This document shows, one piece after another, positions 24,954 through 34,614 of a DNA stretch of 49,376 nt. The stretch's first letter is position 1; every line of letters begins with the position of its first letter. The notes under the pieces were generated by a model, which was not told the DNA's origin, did no database searches, and saw only the letters and a program-made list of their open reading frames with translations. The position numbers and the translations under genes are program-made. Source of the stretch: Methanomassiliicoccales archaeon (GTDB lineage: Archaea; Thermoplasmatota; Thermoplasmata; Methanomassiliicoccales; UBA472); contig DATKZX010000010.1 in NCBI GenBank assembly GCA_035527755.1, forward strand, positions 1-49,376, read 5' to 3'.

Positions 24954-26972
24954 ATGGACAGTAACAATCTATTTTATATCCTTCTCGCACTGGCGTTGTT
25001 CGGCGCTCCTCTTGCCGCAGCATTGAACAATAGGCCCAAGATCAGCGCAGCAGTGGCATTCGGGGCTTCGGCGATGGCCTCTCTGGTGGGGCTCATCATC
25101 GGTGCGGACGTTCTCTTGAACGGTCCGATGCGATTAGATTTTCCGTTCTCCTCCCCGTTCGGAACGTTCGCCTTCGCGGTTGACGGTCTCAGCGCGCTAT
25201 TCATTATCATAATCTCGCTGGTCACCTTCGCCGTATCCATATATTCGCTCGGCTACGTTAGGCATTATTACGGCAAATACCCGGTCGGCTTGATGGGGTC
25301 CCTGTTCAACATCTTCTATGTCTCGATGATAATGGTCGTCTCATCATCCAATGCCATCCTGTTCCTGATAATGTGGGAGACGATGTCCCTTTCCTCCTAT
25401 TTTCTGGTGATATTCGAAAGCAGGGAGAAGGGAACGGTCGCTTCCGGTCTCTTTTACCTGATCATGACGCACATAGGAACGGCGGCCATCACGATCGGCT
25501 TCATATTGATGTACTCGGAATCTGGATCGTTCGAGTTCTCCTCCTTCCACGGAGCGGCCCTCGGGATGTCAGACCTTCTACGTTCATCCGTGTTCGCTCT
25601 TTGGTTGGTCGGCTTTGGGACCAAGGCGGGGATAATCCCGTTCCACACTTGGCTGCCCATGGCCCATCCCGCCGCACCTTCCAACATATCCTCCCTGATG
25701 TCCGCTGTGATGGTAAAGACGGCCATCTACATGCTCATACGCTGCTACTTCGGCTTCCTCGGCGTCCAGGACGCCTGGTGGGGCGTGATCGTTCTAGCGG
25801 TCGCCTGCGTCTCTGCCCTGCTCGGAGTTATGTATGCGCTGATAGAGAGCGATATAAAACGTATGCTGGCGTTCTCCACTGTCGAGAACATCGGCATCAT
25901 CCTGATGGCGCTGGGGGTGGCCATGATATTCCAGTCCTATGGGCTGAAGGAACTGGCCGCGCTGGCGCTCATAGCTGCCCTGATGCATGTTCTGAGCCAC
26001 GCCCTGTTCAAATCCTTACTGTTCATGGGGGCGGGAAGCGTGCTCTATGCCGCTCATACCAGGAACATGGAGAAGTTGGGGGGACTGGCCAAGCGGATGC
26101 CGTATACCAGCCTGATGTTCTTCATCGGTGTGCTCTCTATAGCGGCCATACCACCATTGACCGGGTTCGTCAGCGAGTGGTTGATCTTTCAATCCATGTT
26201 GCAATCGTTCAACATCCCGGATGCGATAGTCAAGATACTGATCCCAGTAGCATTGGGCACATTGGCCATCACCGGAGCCCTGGCCGCCGCGGCCTTCCTC
26301 AAGGCCTACGGCATCACGTTCTTGGCCAGGCCGCGCAGTGAAGAGGCGGAGCGGGCCGAGGAAGTGCCTAGGACCATGCTCGTGGGAATGGGCATACTGT
26401 CTGCCCTGTGCATCCTGGCCGGTGTCCTGTCCTTCATGATCCTTCCCGTAATGGACGATGTCACCTCCCCGCTTGTCGGCGTGTCGATCGGGGAGCATCT
26501 TATCAGCGGATTCCTGATCGTGCCAACCGTAGGTGAGTTCTCACAGATGTCACCCCTGCTGATCGGCGTCCTGCTAACATCGGTATTCGTGGGGGTATTG
26601 GCTATCACCCATCTCTATGGCGGGCGGAGAAAGGTGGTCAGGGCGGACACATGGGACTGCGGAACGCCCCTGACATCCCGCACTGAATACTCTGGCAGGG
26701 GCTTCTCGAACCCCATTAACCGCATGTTCTCATGGGTGTACCATCCTCTAAGGGTATTCAGGTCCACTTCACACATCTCCCCATATGTCAAGAGCGATAT
26801 GAGGTATACCAGCACCATCGAACCGGTGTTCGAGAGGTACTTCTATGAGCCTATGGAAGTCGGGGTAAGATGGCTGGCTAGAAAGGTGAGCGTGATCCAG
26901 ACCGGGAGCATACAGACCTATCTGGGGTACATATTTGTCGTGTTGATCCTGCTCCTGGTCGTCCTGAGGTGA
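24954..26972 (+). CDS. Ehr complex proton-pumping membrane subunit, HyfB-like (NuoL/M family)
   Basis: The chosen ATG gives MDSNNLFYILLALALFGAPL and a 672-residue membrane protein; a GTG 48 bases upstream would add 16 charged residues. It belongs to the antiporter-like subunits of complex I and group 4 hydrogenases. WETMSLSSYFLVIFE carries the conserved Glu, HTWLPMAHPAAPSNIS the channel His, and VMVKTAIYML the conserved Lys. The C-terminal 130 residues include a Cys-containing soluble loop (WDCGTPL) as in HyfB. It should translocate protons or sodium ions across the membrane, driven by electron flow through the peripheral subunits. First gene of the operon; the next starts one base after the stop. 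Confidence 0.92.
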   Translation: MDSNNLFYILLALALFGAPLAAALNNRPKISAAVAFGASAMASLVGLIIGADVLLNGPMRLDFPFSSPFGTFAFAVDGLSALFIIIISLVTFAVSIYSLGYVRHYYGKYPVGLMGSLFNIFYVSMIMVVSSSNAILFLIMWETMSLSSYFLVIFESREKGTVASGLFYLIMTHIGTAAITIGFILMYSESGSFEFSSFHGAALGMSDLLRSSVFALWLVGFGTKAGIIPFHTWLPMAHPAAPSNISSLMSAVMVKTAIYMLIRCYFGFLGVQDAWWGVIVLAVACVSALLGVMYALIESDIKRMLAFSTVENIGIILMALGVAMIFQSYGLKELAALALIAALMHVLSHALFKSLLFMGAGSVLYAAHTRNMEKLGGLAKRMPYTSLMFFIGVLSIAAIPPLTGFVSEWLIFQSMLQSFNIPDAIVKILIPVALGTLAITGALAAAAFLKAYGITFLARPRSEEAERAEEVPRTMLVGMGILSALCILAGVLSFMILPVMDDVTSPLVGVSIGEHLISGFLIVPTVGEFSQMSPLLIGVLLTSVFVGVLAITHLYGGRRKVVRADTWDCGTPLTSRTEYSGRGFSNPINRMFSWVYHPLRVFRSTSHISPYVKSDMRYTSTIEPVFERYFYEPMEVGVRWLARKVSVIQTGSIQTYLGYIFVVLILLLVVLR

Positions 26973-26973
26973 A

Positions 26974-27903
26974 ATGATGTTGCTTGCCATGATCCAGACC
27001 CTGTTCCTATTGGCCCTCGCCCCGCTGTTCACCGGGCTCATCCGCAAGTTCAAGGCATTCTTTCAGGGAAGGCAAGGCCCCTCGGTATTACAGCCGTATC
27101 GTGATCTGACCAAACTGTTCCATAAGGATTCCGTGATCTCCAAGGACGCCTCATGGCTGTTCACGGCGACGCCCTACATTTGCATGACCGCGGTAATCAC
27201 CGCGGCATTGATGATCCCCTTCTTCACAACCAGCTCGATCAATTTCATCGGGGACATCATCGTGGTGGTCTATCTCTTCGGCATGATGCGCTTCTTCATG
27301 GCCCTGGCCGGTCTGGACGCGGGCTCCGCGTTCGGCGGTATGGGAAGCAGCCGCGAGATGACCATATCGGCCATGGTCGAACCGACCATACTGCTCTCGA
27401 TATTCACCATGGCATTGATCTCGGGCACCACCCGTCTGGGGGAGATATCCTTCAACTTGGCCACCACCGGTTTGGACCTGGTCCCTCCCGCTCTGTTCCT
27501 GGCATTGGCCGCCTTCTTCATATCCACCTTGGCCGAGAACGCCCGCGTTCCGGTGGACAATCCGGCCACCCATCTGGAACTGACAATGATACACGAGGCT
27601 ATGATACTGGAGCATTCCGGGAAGCAGCTGGCGCTCATGGAGTGGTCCAGCATGACCAAGTTGCTGCTCTACCTGGTCATCATGGCCAACACCTTCCTGC
27701 CATGGGGCATCGCCACGGAAGTAACGCCCATGGCCCTGATAATCGGCATTTTCGCCGTGATCCTGAAGATAACCCTGTTCAGCCTAGCCATAGCGATCAT
27801 TGAGTCGTCCATGGCTAAAATGCGCCTGTTCCGCCTGCCCAACCTGTTGACCGTATCGTTCTCGCTGTCATTGCTGGCGGTGATGTCGTTCTATATTCTA
27901 TGA
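26974..27903 (+). CDS. Ehr complex membrane subunit, HyfC-like (NuoH family)
   Basis: A 309-residue protein with about eight membrane helices. FQGRQGPSVLQPYRDLTKLF is the conserved cytosolic segment of the NuoH/EchB/HyfC family. VDNPATHLELTMIHEAMILE is the acidic loop that faces the quinone-like cavity and the catalytic subunit in complex I. This subunit joins the peripheral arm to the pumping modules. ATG at 26974 directly follows the previous stop by one base; ATG at 26977 is equally possible. The strong match to the HyfC arrangement supports a full Hyf-type membrane arm. Confidence 0.94.
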   Translation: MMLLAMIQTLFLLALAPLFTGLIRKFKAFFQGRQGPSVLQPYRDLTKLFHKDSVISKDASWLFTATPYICMTAVITAALMIPFFTTSSINFIGDIIVVVYLFGMMRFFMALAGLDAGSAFGGMGSSREMTISAMVEPTILLSIFTMALISGTTRLGEISFNLATTGLDLVPPALFLALAAFFISTLAENARVPVDNPATHLELTMIHEAMILEHSGKQLALMEWSSMTKLLLYLVIMANTFLPWGIATEVTPMALIIGIFAVILKITLFSLAIAIIESSMAKMRLFRLPNLLTVSFSLSLLAVMSFYIL

Positions 27904-27913
27904 GGGACCCCCC

Positions 27914-28573
27914 ATGTTAAACTCACTTAGCCTCGACGCCATCAACACCCTGGCCGCCATAATATTGTTAACAGATTTCATGCTGGTGGCCAGTAGCCGG
28001 ATGAGGTCCCTGACCCGTATATTCGCCATTCAATCTCTGGCTCTGGGGGCTTTGGCCGCGGTGGTGGCCTTCGAGACCGGGGCGGAGCACATTTACATCG
28101 TGGCCGTCCTGAGCATAGTGCTGAAGGCCGTGATCATCCCCCGGTTCATCAATTACGCGACGACCAAGATCCAGGTGAAGAGGGAAGTGGAGCCTTTAGT
28201 GAAGATACCTGGATCCCTCCTGATATGCGCGGCCATAACCCTGCTGGCGTACTTTGTGACCGAACCATTGATGCAGCAAGGCACGGCCATCACCAGCAAC
28301 TGTCTGGCGATATCGTTCGCCTCTGTGCTGATCGGCATGTTCCTCATGGTCTCCAGAAGGAAGGCCATCACCGAGGTCATCGGCCTGTTGGTGGTCGAGA
28401 ACGGAGTGTTCTTAGCGGCCATATCTACCACCTACAGCATGCCGATGATCGTCGAGCTGGGAGTGTTCTTCGATGTGCTGGTGGGCGTCATCATAATGGG
28501 GCTCTTCGCCTTCCGCATCAACCGCACATTTGATTCCATTGACGCCAGCATCTTGAGGGGGTTGAAGGATTGA
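27914..28573 (+). CDS. Ehr complex membrane subunit, HyfE-like (NuoK-related)
   Basis: This 219-residue protein has about six membrane helices. The second half resembles NuoK: SRRKAITEVIGLLVVENGVF carries a Glu-containing helix like the proton-path Glu of complex I. The first half is the HyfE-specific extension. The ATG is 10 bases past hyfC-like, preceded by GAGGGACCCCCC. Its TGA stop overlaps the TTG start of the next gene (TTGA), indicating coupled translation. Confidence 0.9.
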   Translation: MLNSLSLDAINTLAAIILLTDFMLVASSRMRSLTRIFAIQSLALGALAAVVAFETGAEHIYIVAVLSIVLKAVIIPRFINYATTKIQVKREVEPLVKIPGSLLICAAITLLAYFVTEPLMQQGTAITSNCLAISFASVLIGMFLMVSRRKAITEVIGLLVVENGVFLAAISTTYSMPMIVELGVFFDVLVGVIIMGLFAFRINRTFDSIDASILRGLKD

Positions 28574-30033
28574 TCATCACGCTCCTTCTTTTACCAGTGG
28601 CCGTGGCCTTGGTCTGCCTGCTGCTCAATCGATACACCAAGCTGGTTGAGACGGCCAGCGTCCTGGGGGCAGGGCTGCTGCTCCTTCTAGGATCGGTCCT
28701 GGTGCTCCACGTATTTGAGGAAGGGATCATCGATGAGGGCATGTGGTACTTGGACCAACTGGGCGCCTTCATGCTGCTCATCATCGTCCTGATAGGGTTC
28801 CTGGCCATTCTCTATTCCGTTCCCTATATGCGGCACGAGCACGAGAGTGGGGAAGTCAGCTCAAACATGCTCGGTCTTTACTACACCTTCCTATTCCTGT
28901 TCATATTCACCATGGTGCTGGTGGTGGTCTCCAACAACCTCGGCATAGTGTGGATAGCGGTGGAGGGCACAACGCTGGTCTCGGCCTTTTTGGTGGGGTT
29001 CTATAACAAAGGCACATCCCTGGAAGCGGCCTGGAAATATCTCATCATCTGTTCGATAGGCATCTCCCTGGCACTGCTGGGCACCATATTCGTCTACGCC
29101 TCCTCGATCGATGTTCTGGGGGAGAACAGCGATCTGCACTGGACCTCGTTGATGGCAGTGGCCGGGCAGCTCGATCCGGCCTTCCTGAAGATCGGGTTCG
29201 TTCTCGTTCTGATAGGTTACGGTACCAAGGTCGGACTGGCCCCCATGCACACTTGGCTTCCCGACGCGCACTCCCAGGCGCCCAGCCCGGTGAGCGCCCT
29301 GCTGTCGGGGGTGCTGTTGAACTGTGCCATGTACGCGGTCCTAAGGTATCACATATTGATGACCCATTCCTCGATCGGTGGGGCTTTCAGCAGTGGCCTG
29401 CTCCTGCTCTTCGGCCTATTATCGCTGGGCATAGCCGCCGCGTTCATAATCACCCAGAAGGACTACAAGCGTCTCCTGGCGTACTCGAGCATCGAACACA
29501 TGGGCATCATAGCCATAGGGTTCGGGTTCGGAGGCTTCTGGGGCATCTTCGGTGCATTGTTGCACATGTTCAACCACTCCATGACCAAAGCACTGCTGTT
29601 CTTCGGTGCTGGAAACGTGCTCCAGAAGTACAAGACCAAGAGCATCGACGGGGTCAGAGGATTGAGCAGGACCATGCCAGTTACCTCGATCCTGCTGCTC
29701 ATGGGCGCCTTAGCTATTACCGGGTCCCCGCCCTTCAGCGTATTCACGAGCGAGATTATGGTGCTCACCGGCGGCATCGACCAGGGTAATATCCTGCCCG
29801 CGCTGCTCTACGCCGGTATGATCGTGATAATATTCGCCGCATTCATGGGTCACGTGGTCAGAATGATCTTCGGGGACCCTCCGGAGGGAATGGAGAAGGG
29901 AGAGGTCAACAAGGCAGGACTGATCCCGATGATAGCATTGGTCGTCATCATACTGGTCATGGGGATATTCATACCGGATGGTCTGAGCGATGCTCTGCGT
30001 GATATCGTCGCGCTGTTCGGGGGTCAGGTATGA
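28570..30033 (+). CDS. Ehr complex proton-pumping membrane subunit, HyfF-like (NuoN/M family)
   Basis: A 487-residue, roughly 14-helix antiporter-like subunit, the second in this operon. [17 protein letters not shown] bears the conserved Glu, [20 protein letters not shown] the channel His, and [14 protein letters not shown] the second conserved Lys. The start is TTG, supported by the four-base overlap with the hyfE-like stop. It ends with a four-base ATGA overlap into the catalytic-type subunit. Two pumping subunits in one complex match HyfB plus HyfF, giving potential for more than one ion per electron pair. Confidence 0.92.
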   Translation: MIITLLLLPVAVALVCLLLNRYTKLVETASVLGAGLLLLLGSVLVLHVFEEGIIDEGMWYLDQLGAFMLLIIVLIGFLAILYSVPYMRHEHESGEVSSNMLGLYYTFLFLFIFTMVLVVVSNNLGIVWIAVEGTTLVSAFLVGFYNKGTSLEAAWKYLIICSIGISLALLGTIFVYASSIDVLGENSDLHWTSLMAVAGQLDPAFLKIGFVLVLIGYGTKVGLAPMHTWLPDAHSQAPSPVSALLSGVLLNCAMYAVLRYHILMTHSSIGGAFSSGLLLLFGLLSLGIAAAFIITQKDYKRLLAYSSIEHMGIIAIGFGFGGFWGIFGALLHMFNHSMTKALLFFGAGNVLQKYKTKSIDGVRGLSRTMPVTSILLLMGALAITGSPPFSVFTSEIMVLTGGIDQGNILPALLYAGMIVIIFAAFMGHVVRMIFGDPPEGMEKGEVNKAGLIPMIALVVIILVMGIFIPDGLSDALRDIVALFGGQV

Positions 30034-31598
30034 ACACAGATGGTTTTGCTGGGGTAAAGGCGGGATGGGAACAAGAGTTCGGGGACGCCACGATCTCCAT
30101 CTCACCGGGGCACAGGGGGGTCATCTGCGAGGTGCAGGGACAGAGCTTCGCCGATGTCGCTAAGGCCATGTGCGGTAAGCATGGAGCGGTCATGCTTTCC
30201 CTGCACGCCACGGACGACCGGGCTTCCCAGGGGACGTTCACACTGCATTGCATACTATCTCTCGAAGGGCAGGGCCAGCTCATGACCCTGACGAGCAAGG
30301 TGCGCGATTCCTTCCCTTCTCTCTCCCCCTCGATATACTATGCGAATTGGTACGAGCGTGAGATCCAGGACATGTACGGCATCAAGCCCCTAGGTCATCC
30401 CGACCCCCGCCCACTGGTCCTATACGATCGTTGGCCGGAAGGAAATCACCCGCTGCGAAAGGACTTCGATCTCCGAACGGACGTACCTAGAACGCCTTCC
30501 GCGTATGAGTTCAAGACGATCGAAGGGGATGGGGTGTTCGAGGTGCCGGTCGGTCCGGTGCACGCCGGGGTCATTGAACCCGGGCACTTCCGTTTCTCCA
30601 TCGCTGGGGAGCCGATACTAAACCTGGAGATCCGACTGGGCTACGTGCATCGTGGAGTGGAAAAGTCGTTGGAGGACGCGTCCTCGGCCAAAGCCCTTAG
30701 GATGGTTGAGAGGATATCCGGAGACAACGGCGTAGCCCACGCCTTAGCATACTGCCAGGCCATTGAATTCGGGTCCGAGGTTCCGGTCCGGGCGCGATAC
30801 GCCCGGTGCGCATTGGCTGAACTGGAAAGGATATACGATCATCTGGGAGACATCGCCGGGCTGGCATTGGACACGGCCTTCTCCGTGCCGGCAGCCAGGA
30901 TATACTCCTTGAGAGAGATGATGTTGGGTCTGAACTCGAGATTGACCGGGCACCGATTGCTTTGGGGGACCGTAAAATTGGGTGGGACCCGGGACGTTTT
31001 CCACGAAAAGGCCATCAATGACGTGCAAAGCACCCTGATGGAGGTCGGCAACATGCTCCACACGACCGTGCAAAGGATGATTGGCACCCCTTCCTTCATG
31101 GACCGGGTTGAGACCACTGGGATTGTCAAAGAAAAGGCTGCCAGGGAACTGAGACTGGTTGGACCGTTGGCCAGGGCCAGCGGACTGAACGTCGACGTGC
31201 GCCGGGACCATTCTTACGAAATGTATGGCAAGCTCAATTTCAAGGTCCCGGTGGAAAAGGACGGGGACGTGCTTGCCAGAATGAACGTCAAGTTCGAGGA
31301 GGTCAAGGAATCGATCAGCCTTGTAATGGAGGCTCTGGACAGAATGCCCATGGGGGAATCTTCTCTCAAGCTCAACGATCTCGACGATGGCATGTACGTG
31401 GGTCTGGTGGAAGCGCCTCGAGGGGAGCTGATGCACGTACTGCACGTCCACGATGGAAGGGTCACGCGCCACAAGGTGCGCGATCCCTCGTTCTGCAATT
31501 GGCCAGCAATCGAACTGGCTGTATTGGAGAACATCGTCCCTGATTTCCCTCTGATCAACAAGAGCTTCAGTCTATCATATGCGGGGAACGATCTTTAG
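30030..31598 (+). CDS. Ehr complex catalytic-type subunit: NuoC domain fused to NiFe-hydrogenase/NuoD-like domain without NiFe ligands
   Basis: A 522-residue fusion. Residues 1-150 are NuoC-like ([20 protein letters not shown]). The remainder is the large-subunit fold ([16 protein letters not shown]). In NiFe hydrogenases four cysteines bind the metal site: E-R-I-C-G-x-C near the start and D-P-C-x-x-C at the end. Here the first motif reads ERISGDNG (227-234), so both cysteines are gone. The second reads DPSFCNW (485-491), keeping one. The active site therefore cannot be a normal NiFe centre. This is the hallmark of energy-converting hydrogenase-related (Ehr) complexes, evolutionarily between hydrogenases and NuoD. 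The 33 residues after the last motif are unlikely to be clipped by a maturation protease. What the cavity now binds is unknown. Confidence 0.93.
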   Translation: MNTDGFAGVKAGWEQEFGDATISISPGHRGVICEVQGQSFADVAKAMCGKHGAVMLSLHATDDRASQGTFTLHCILSLEGQGQLMTLTSKVRDSFPSLSPSIYYANWYEREIQDMYGIKPLGHPDPRPLVLYDRWPEGNHPLRKDFDLRTDVPRTPSAYEFKTIEGDGVFEVPVGPVHAGVIEPGHFRFSIAGEPILNLEIRLGYVHRGVEKSLEDASSAKALRMVERISGDNGVAHALAYCQAIEFGSEVPVRARYARCALAELERIYDHLGDIAGLALDTAFSVPAARIYSLREMMLGLNSRLTGHRLLWGTVKLGGTRDVFHEKAINDVQSTLMEVGNMLHTTVQRMIGTPSFMDRVETTGIVKEKAARELRLVGPLARASGLNVDVRRDHSYEMYGKLNFKVPVEKDGDVLARMNVKFEEVKESISLVMEALDRMPMGESSLKLNDLDDGMYVGLVEAPRGELMHVLHVHDGRVTRHKVRDPSFCNWPAIELAVLENIVPDFPLINKSFSLSYAGNDL

Positions 31599-31609
31599 GA
31601 GTTGAAAAA

Positions 31610-32338
31610 ATGGTTCGGAGTATGCTGCTCAATAAAAAGAGGGTCATTCCCCTCCAGGAACTGCTGGATCAGAACGTCGGCAGCCCGAAAGCCGATGCTG
31701 TCCTGTGCGATCTCTGCGGCATATGCTCCGATTCCTGCACCGCCCAGGCCATATCCGTCGGTGATAAATGGTCGGTGGACCTCGGGCGCTGTCTTTGGTG
31801 CGGAGATTGCATACAAAGCTGTCCCCGGGACGCGATCACCATGACTGGCACCTGCCGCGCGGTCGGGGCGAGAGGGGACCTGATCTGTGATGCAGGGGGC
31901 GTTGAGCGGGCAGGTCTGCTGCTCAAGGAGGAGGCCCGTAGGGTCCTAGGAAGATCATTGGCCATACGAGAGGTGGATGCTGGCTCATGCAATGGGTGCG
32001 AGGTCGAGGTTAACTCCCTCTCCAATCCCTATTACGATTTCGAGAGGTTCGGGGTCAAGATCGTGGCCTCCCCGCGTCATGCTGATATGCTGTTGATCAC
32101 CGGGCCGGTCAACAGGGGCATGGAGGAGGCGTTGATGAAAACGTACAACGCTACGCCAGAGCCTAAACTGGTGGCGGCTATGGGCACCTGCGCCATATCC
32201 GGAGGGATGTTCGGGGAAAACTACGCCTGCGGTTCGGGGGTGGACAAATTTCTGCATGTGGACATATATATCCCGGGCTGTCCCCCGCATCCTAGGACGG
32301 TCATCATGGGTCTCTTGGAGGCCCTGGGCCGGCTCTAG
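31610..32338 (+). CDS. Ehr complex electron-transfer subunit: ferredoxin domain fused to NuoB/HyfI-like small subunit
   Basis: This 242-residue protein starts with a two-cluster ferredoxin domain (CDLCGICSDSC at 33-43, CLWCGDCIQSC at 61-71), equivalent to HyfH/HycF. It then carries the small-subunit domain with the proximal cluster ligands: SCNGC (Cys127, Cys130), MGTCAISGG (Cys194) and PGCPPHP (Cys224). All twelve cluster cysteines are present, so the electron wire up to the altered large subunit is intact. In most Hyf systems these are separate genes. It closes the operon, 11 bases past the catalytic-type subunit, and its stop is one base from the convergent UspA gene. A ferredoxin is the most likely soluble partner, by analogy. 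Confidence 0.93.
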   Translation: MVRSMLLNKKRVIPLQELLDQNVGSPKADAVLCDLCGICSDSCTAQAISVGDKWSVDLGRCLWCGDCIQSCPRDAITMTGTCRAVGARGDLICDAGGVERAGLLLKEEARRVLGRSLAIREVDAGSCNGCEVEVNSLSNPYYDFERFGVKIVASPRHADMLLITGPVNRGMEEALMKTYNATPEPKLVAAMGTCAISGGMFGENYACGSGVDKFLHVDIYIPGCPPHPRTVIMGLLEALGRL

Positions 32339-32339
32339 A

Positions 32340-32729
32340 TCATTTCACTACGATGACGGTATAGGGGGAGTTGCGAACCACGTGCTCCGAGACGCTACCG
32401 ATAAGAACCCTGTCCAGAACGGTCTTGCCGGACGTACCAACTATGATAGCCGAGGCCCCGACCCGCTCTGCCACGGCAACGATCGATTCCGCCGGGGGAC
32501 CGGATTCTAGCAGAACGGTGACATCCACTCCCTGCTCTATAGCTCGCACCTTGATCTCCTCCATGTGGTGCTTGGCGTCGCTCAAGGCCCCTTCCCGGTT
32601 CTCCTCGTGCCTGGGGCTTATGACGTACACTACGTACAAAGCCTCCCGGTGCAACCTCGCGTACTCCAGGGCATAATCCACCGCCTTTGAGGTGTGCGGT
32701 CTCCCGTCGGTAGCTAGAACCACGCTCAT
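32340..32729 (-). CDS. Universal stress protein A family
   Basis: A 129-residue single UspA domain. VVLATDGRPHTSKAVDYA forms the first nucleotide-binding strand. VGTSGKTVLDRVLIGSVS fits the G-x2-G-x9-G-S ATP-binding signature, suggesting ATP binding. The ATG has GGAGGG nine bases upstream. It is convergent to the Ehr operon with a one-base gap. Usp proteins respond to starvation or energy stress, but the specific role is unknown. Confidence 0.92.
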   Translation of the reverse strand: MSVVLATDGRPHTSKAVDYALEYARLHREALYVVYVISPRHEENREGALSDAKHHMEEIKVRAIEQGVDVTVLLESGPPAESIVAVAERVGASAIIVGTSGKTVLDRVLIGSVSEHVVRNSPYTVIVVK

Positions 32730-32789
32730 TTTGTTCCCTCCTTCCAGGAATAGGTCCTGCCAGGATATAAAATTGTCAATGCCACCATC

Positions 32790-33278
32790 TCACTCGTCCG
32801 GGCTTATCCTTCGGGAGCAGTATACGATGTCCTCATGCTCATCATACCCTAGCTTTTTGAACAGTCTGCGGGACGTAAGGTTGTGTCCGTGTATCTGTAC
32901 GGCGAAGATCCCAACACCCCGAGCAAGCAGGTCCTTCTCCGCTCTCCGCACCAGGCTGGAGGCGACGCCACGCCCCTGCCGATCCGGTCTTACCGCCAAA
33001 CGGTTCAACCATCCTTTGCGGAAGTCGTGGGTGACCAGCAACGATCCGATGACCTCTCCATCTGACTCGGCGACCAGGTACAATGAGATATCCTTTTCGA
33101 GCTGTTCCCTCACCCTCATCTCCGAGTCCCTACCTTGCGGCTGATGTGGGAGGTCTGCCGCCTTCCAGATCGCGGCCACCGTTCCATAGTCCTCTGGGCG
33201 CATACGTCGAATGCTGAACGGTGCTTCCGCTTTGTTCGGTGGGTCCTCCGAGGGGGCCATCTCATTGATTACCATCAT
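32790..33278 (-). CDS. GNAT-family N-acetyltransferase
   Basis: The 162-residue product has a GNAT domain (about 22-155). IRRMRPEDYGTVAAIWKAA opens it, LAVRPDRQGRGVASSLVRRA is the acetyl-CoA pyrophosphate loop (motif A, Q-x-x-G-x-A/G), and NLTSRRLFKKLGYDEH closes it. The substrate cannot be read from sequence. The start overlaps the end of the exonuclease III gene by 17 bases and uses a GAGG inside that gene as ribosome-binding site, so both are probably one transcript. Confidence 0.88.
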   Translation of the reverse strand: MMVINEMAPSEDPPNKAEAPFSIRRMRPEDYGTVAAIWKAADLPHQPQGRDSEMRVREQLEKDISLYLVAESDGEVIGSLLVTHDFRKGWLNRLAVRPDRQGRGVASSLVRRAEKDLLARGVGIFAVQIHGHNLTSRRLFKKLGYDEHEDIVYCSRRISPDE

Positions 33279-34053
33279 CCCATTCCTCCAGGTCCAGCTC
33301 CAACCCCACCGGGCAATGGTCCGAGCCCGGGACCTCCGGCATGATGAAGGCGTTGCGGCAGCGGTCCTTCAGCCCTTGATCGACGAAGAAATAGTCGATA
33401 CGCCAGCCGACGTTCCTCTCCCTCGCCCTGGTCTTCATGTCCCACCACGAGTATCGGTCAGGGGACCCATCGAACAGTCGAAAGGTATCCACGAACCCGC
33501 TGGCCAGGAAGCGGTCGATCCATTGCCTTTCCTCGGGCAGGAATCCCGATACCTTCTCGTTCTCCTTGGGTCGGGCCAGGTCGATCTCTCGGTGGGCGGT
33601 GTTGACGTCACCGCATACCACCACGTTCTTTCCCGCGTCCACGGTGCGCTTGGCCACCTCCAACAGTTCCTCGTAGAACTCCATCTTGTATCGCAGGCGT
33701 TCCGGTGAGGCCTTCCCGTTGGGGAAGTATATGTTGAAGAGCACGAAGTCCCGAAAATAAGCTACCAACGTCCTCCCCTCGGCATCGAAACGCTGTCTGC
33801 CCAGTCCGGGTATGACCTTGAACGGTTCTTGTTTGGAATACAGGCACACCCCGCTGTACCCCTTCTTCTCCTCCGGGGACACGAAATAGGAATGATATCC
33901 GGGAAGGTCCAGCAATTCCGGTGGAAGCTGGGCCTCAGTGGCCTTGGTCTCCTGAAGGCAGATGATGTCAGCACCATCCTTCAATAGAAAGTCCACCAGC
34001 CCCTTCTTGTACAGCGCCCGGATGCCGTTAACGTTCCAACAGATCATTCTCAT
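33262..34053 (-). CDS. xth: Exodeoxyribonuclease III / AP endonuclease
   Basis: The start is the ATG giving MRMICWNVNGIRALYKKGLV. A longer open frame to 34398 is not supported. The 263-residue enzyme is of normal length. Catalytic residues are visible: Asn in WNVNG, Glu in ICLQETKATE, Asp and Asn in CGDVNTAHREIDL, and the SDH box in GSDHCPVGLELDL. It cuts DNA 5' to abasic sites and trims 3' ends in base excision repair. ISYFPNGK-type residues of bacterial ExoIII (NIYFPNGK) are also present. Confidence 0.96.
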   Translation of the reverse strand: MRMICWNVNGIRALYKKGLVDFLLKDGADIICLQETKATEAQLPPELLDLPGYHSYFVSPEEKKGYSGVCLYSKQEPFKVIPGLGRQRFDAEGRTLVAYFRDFVLFNIYFPNGKASPERLRYKMEFYEELLEVAKRTVDAGKNVVVCGDVNTAHREIDLARPKENEKVSGFLPEERQWIDRFLASGFVDTFRLFDGSPDRYSWWDMKTRARERNVGWRIDYFFVDQGLKDRCRNAFIMPEVPGSDHCPVGLELDLEEWDDGNQ

Positions 34054-34146
34054 GCAGTTTCCTCGCACCAGATGATGGCGATTCAACGATGATAAAGGGA
34101 ACGGGGGAAGTCTTTTAGGGTTCCTATATGCTATTAATGAACGGTG

Positions 34147-34569
34147 ATGGTCATAACACAGATAAAGCGTATATTGGTAGGAGTGGACGGTTCTGAGAAC
34201 TCTCTTAGAGCGGTGCAGTTCGCGGCTGTCCTGGCTAAAAAGTTCGAATCCGAAATATCGTTGGTCCACATCATCCCCCCTTCCGATCATGCCGTGATCA
34301 GTGGGAAGGCCACCTACATGGAGGAGGACACCTTGGTCGGGGGGCAGAGTCTGAAGGCCGCGGAACGATCGCTGACCATGGAGAAGGTACCCTTCCACTC
34401 CTCAGTGGAGTTCGGGAATCCGATAGAACAACTGCTCCTGGTGGCCAAGGGGCACGACCTTGTGGTGGTGGGCACTCGCGGTCTCACCCCGTTCAAAGAG
34501 GCACTGATCGGCAGTACCTCCCACGGGCTGGCGCAGCTGAGCAAGGTCCCGGTCGTCATCGTCCCCTGA
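34147..34569 (+). CDS. Universal stress protein A family, second copy
   Basis: The 140-residue product has the UspA opening IKRILVGVDGSENSLRAVQF and the ATP-binding signature VVGTRGLTPFKEALIGSTS. It is more standard in length than the copy at 32340. A TATA-like CTATATGC about 20 bases upstream of the start codon suggests a very short or absent leader. A GTG at 34144 is an alternative start. It is divergent from the exonuclease III gene and ends in a clear hairpin terminator. Confidence 0.92.
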   Translation: MVITQIKRILVGVDGSENSLRAVQFAAVLAKKFESEISLVHIIPPSDHAVISGKATYMEEDTLVGGQSLKAAERSLTMEKVPFHSSVEFGNPIEQLLLVAKGHDLVVVGTRGLTPFKEALIGSTSHGLAQLSKVPVVIVP

Positions 34570-34581
34570 AACTTCCGTGAC

Positions 34582-34614
34582 GGCTGGCATCTTCCAGCCA
34601 TTTTTCTATTTTTT
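34582..34614 (+). terminator. Hairpin plus T-run terminator after uspA
   Basis: GGCTGG (34582-34587) pairs with CCAGCC (34594-34599) around a six-base loop and is followed by two T tracts. The layout is that of a bacterial-style intrinsic terminator and would also satisfy archaeal oligo-T termination. Confidence 0.65.

Noticed and set aside
30744-31472. A 242-residue open frame on the minus strand.
   Set aside because: It is antisense to the Ehr catalytic-type subunit and has no recognisable motif.
30030-32338. Calling the complex a NiFe hydrogenase or formate hydrogenlyase.
   Set aside because: Three of four NiFe-binding cysteines are replaced and no maturation genes were seen.
34054-34398. 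N-terminal extension of exonuclease III.
   Set aside because: The conserved enzyme starts at MRMICWNVNG; the extension runs antisense through the start of the uspA gene and has no family match.
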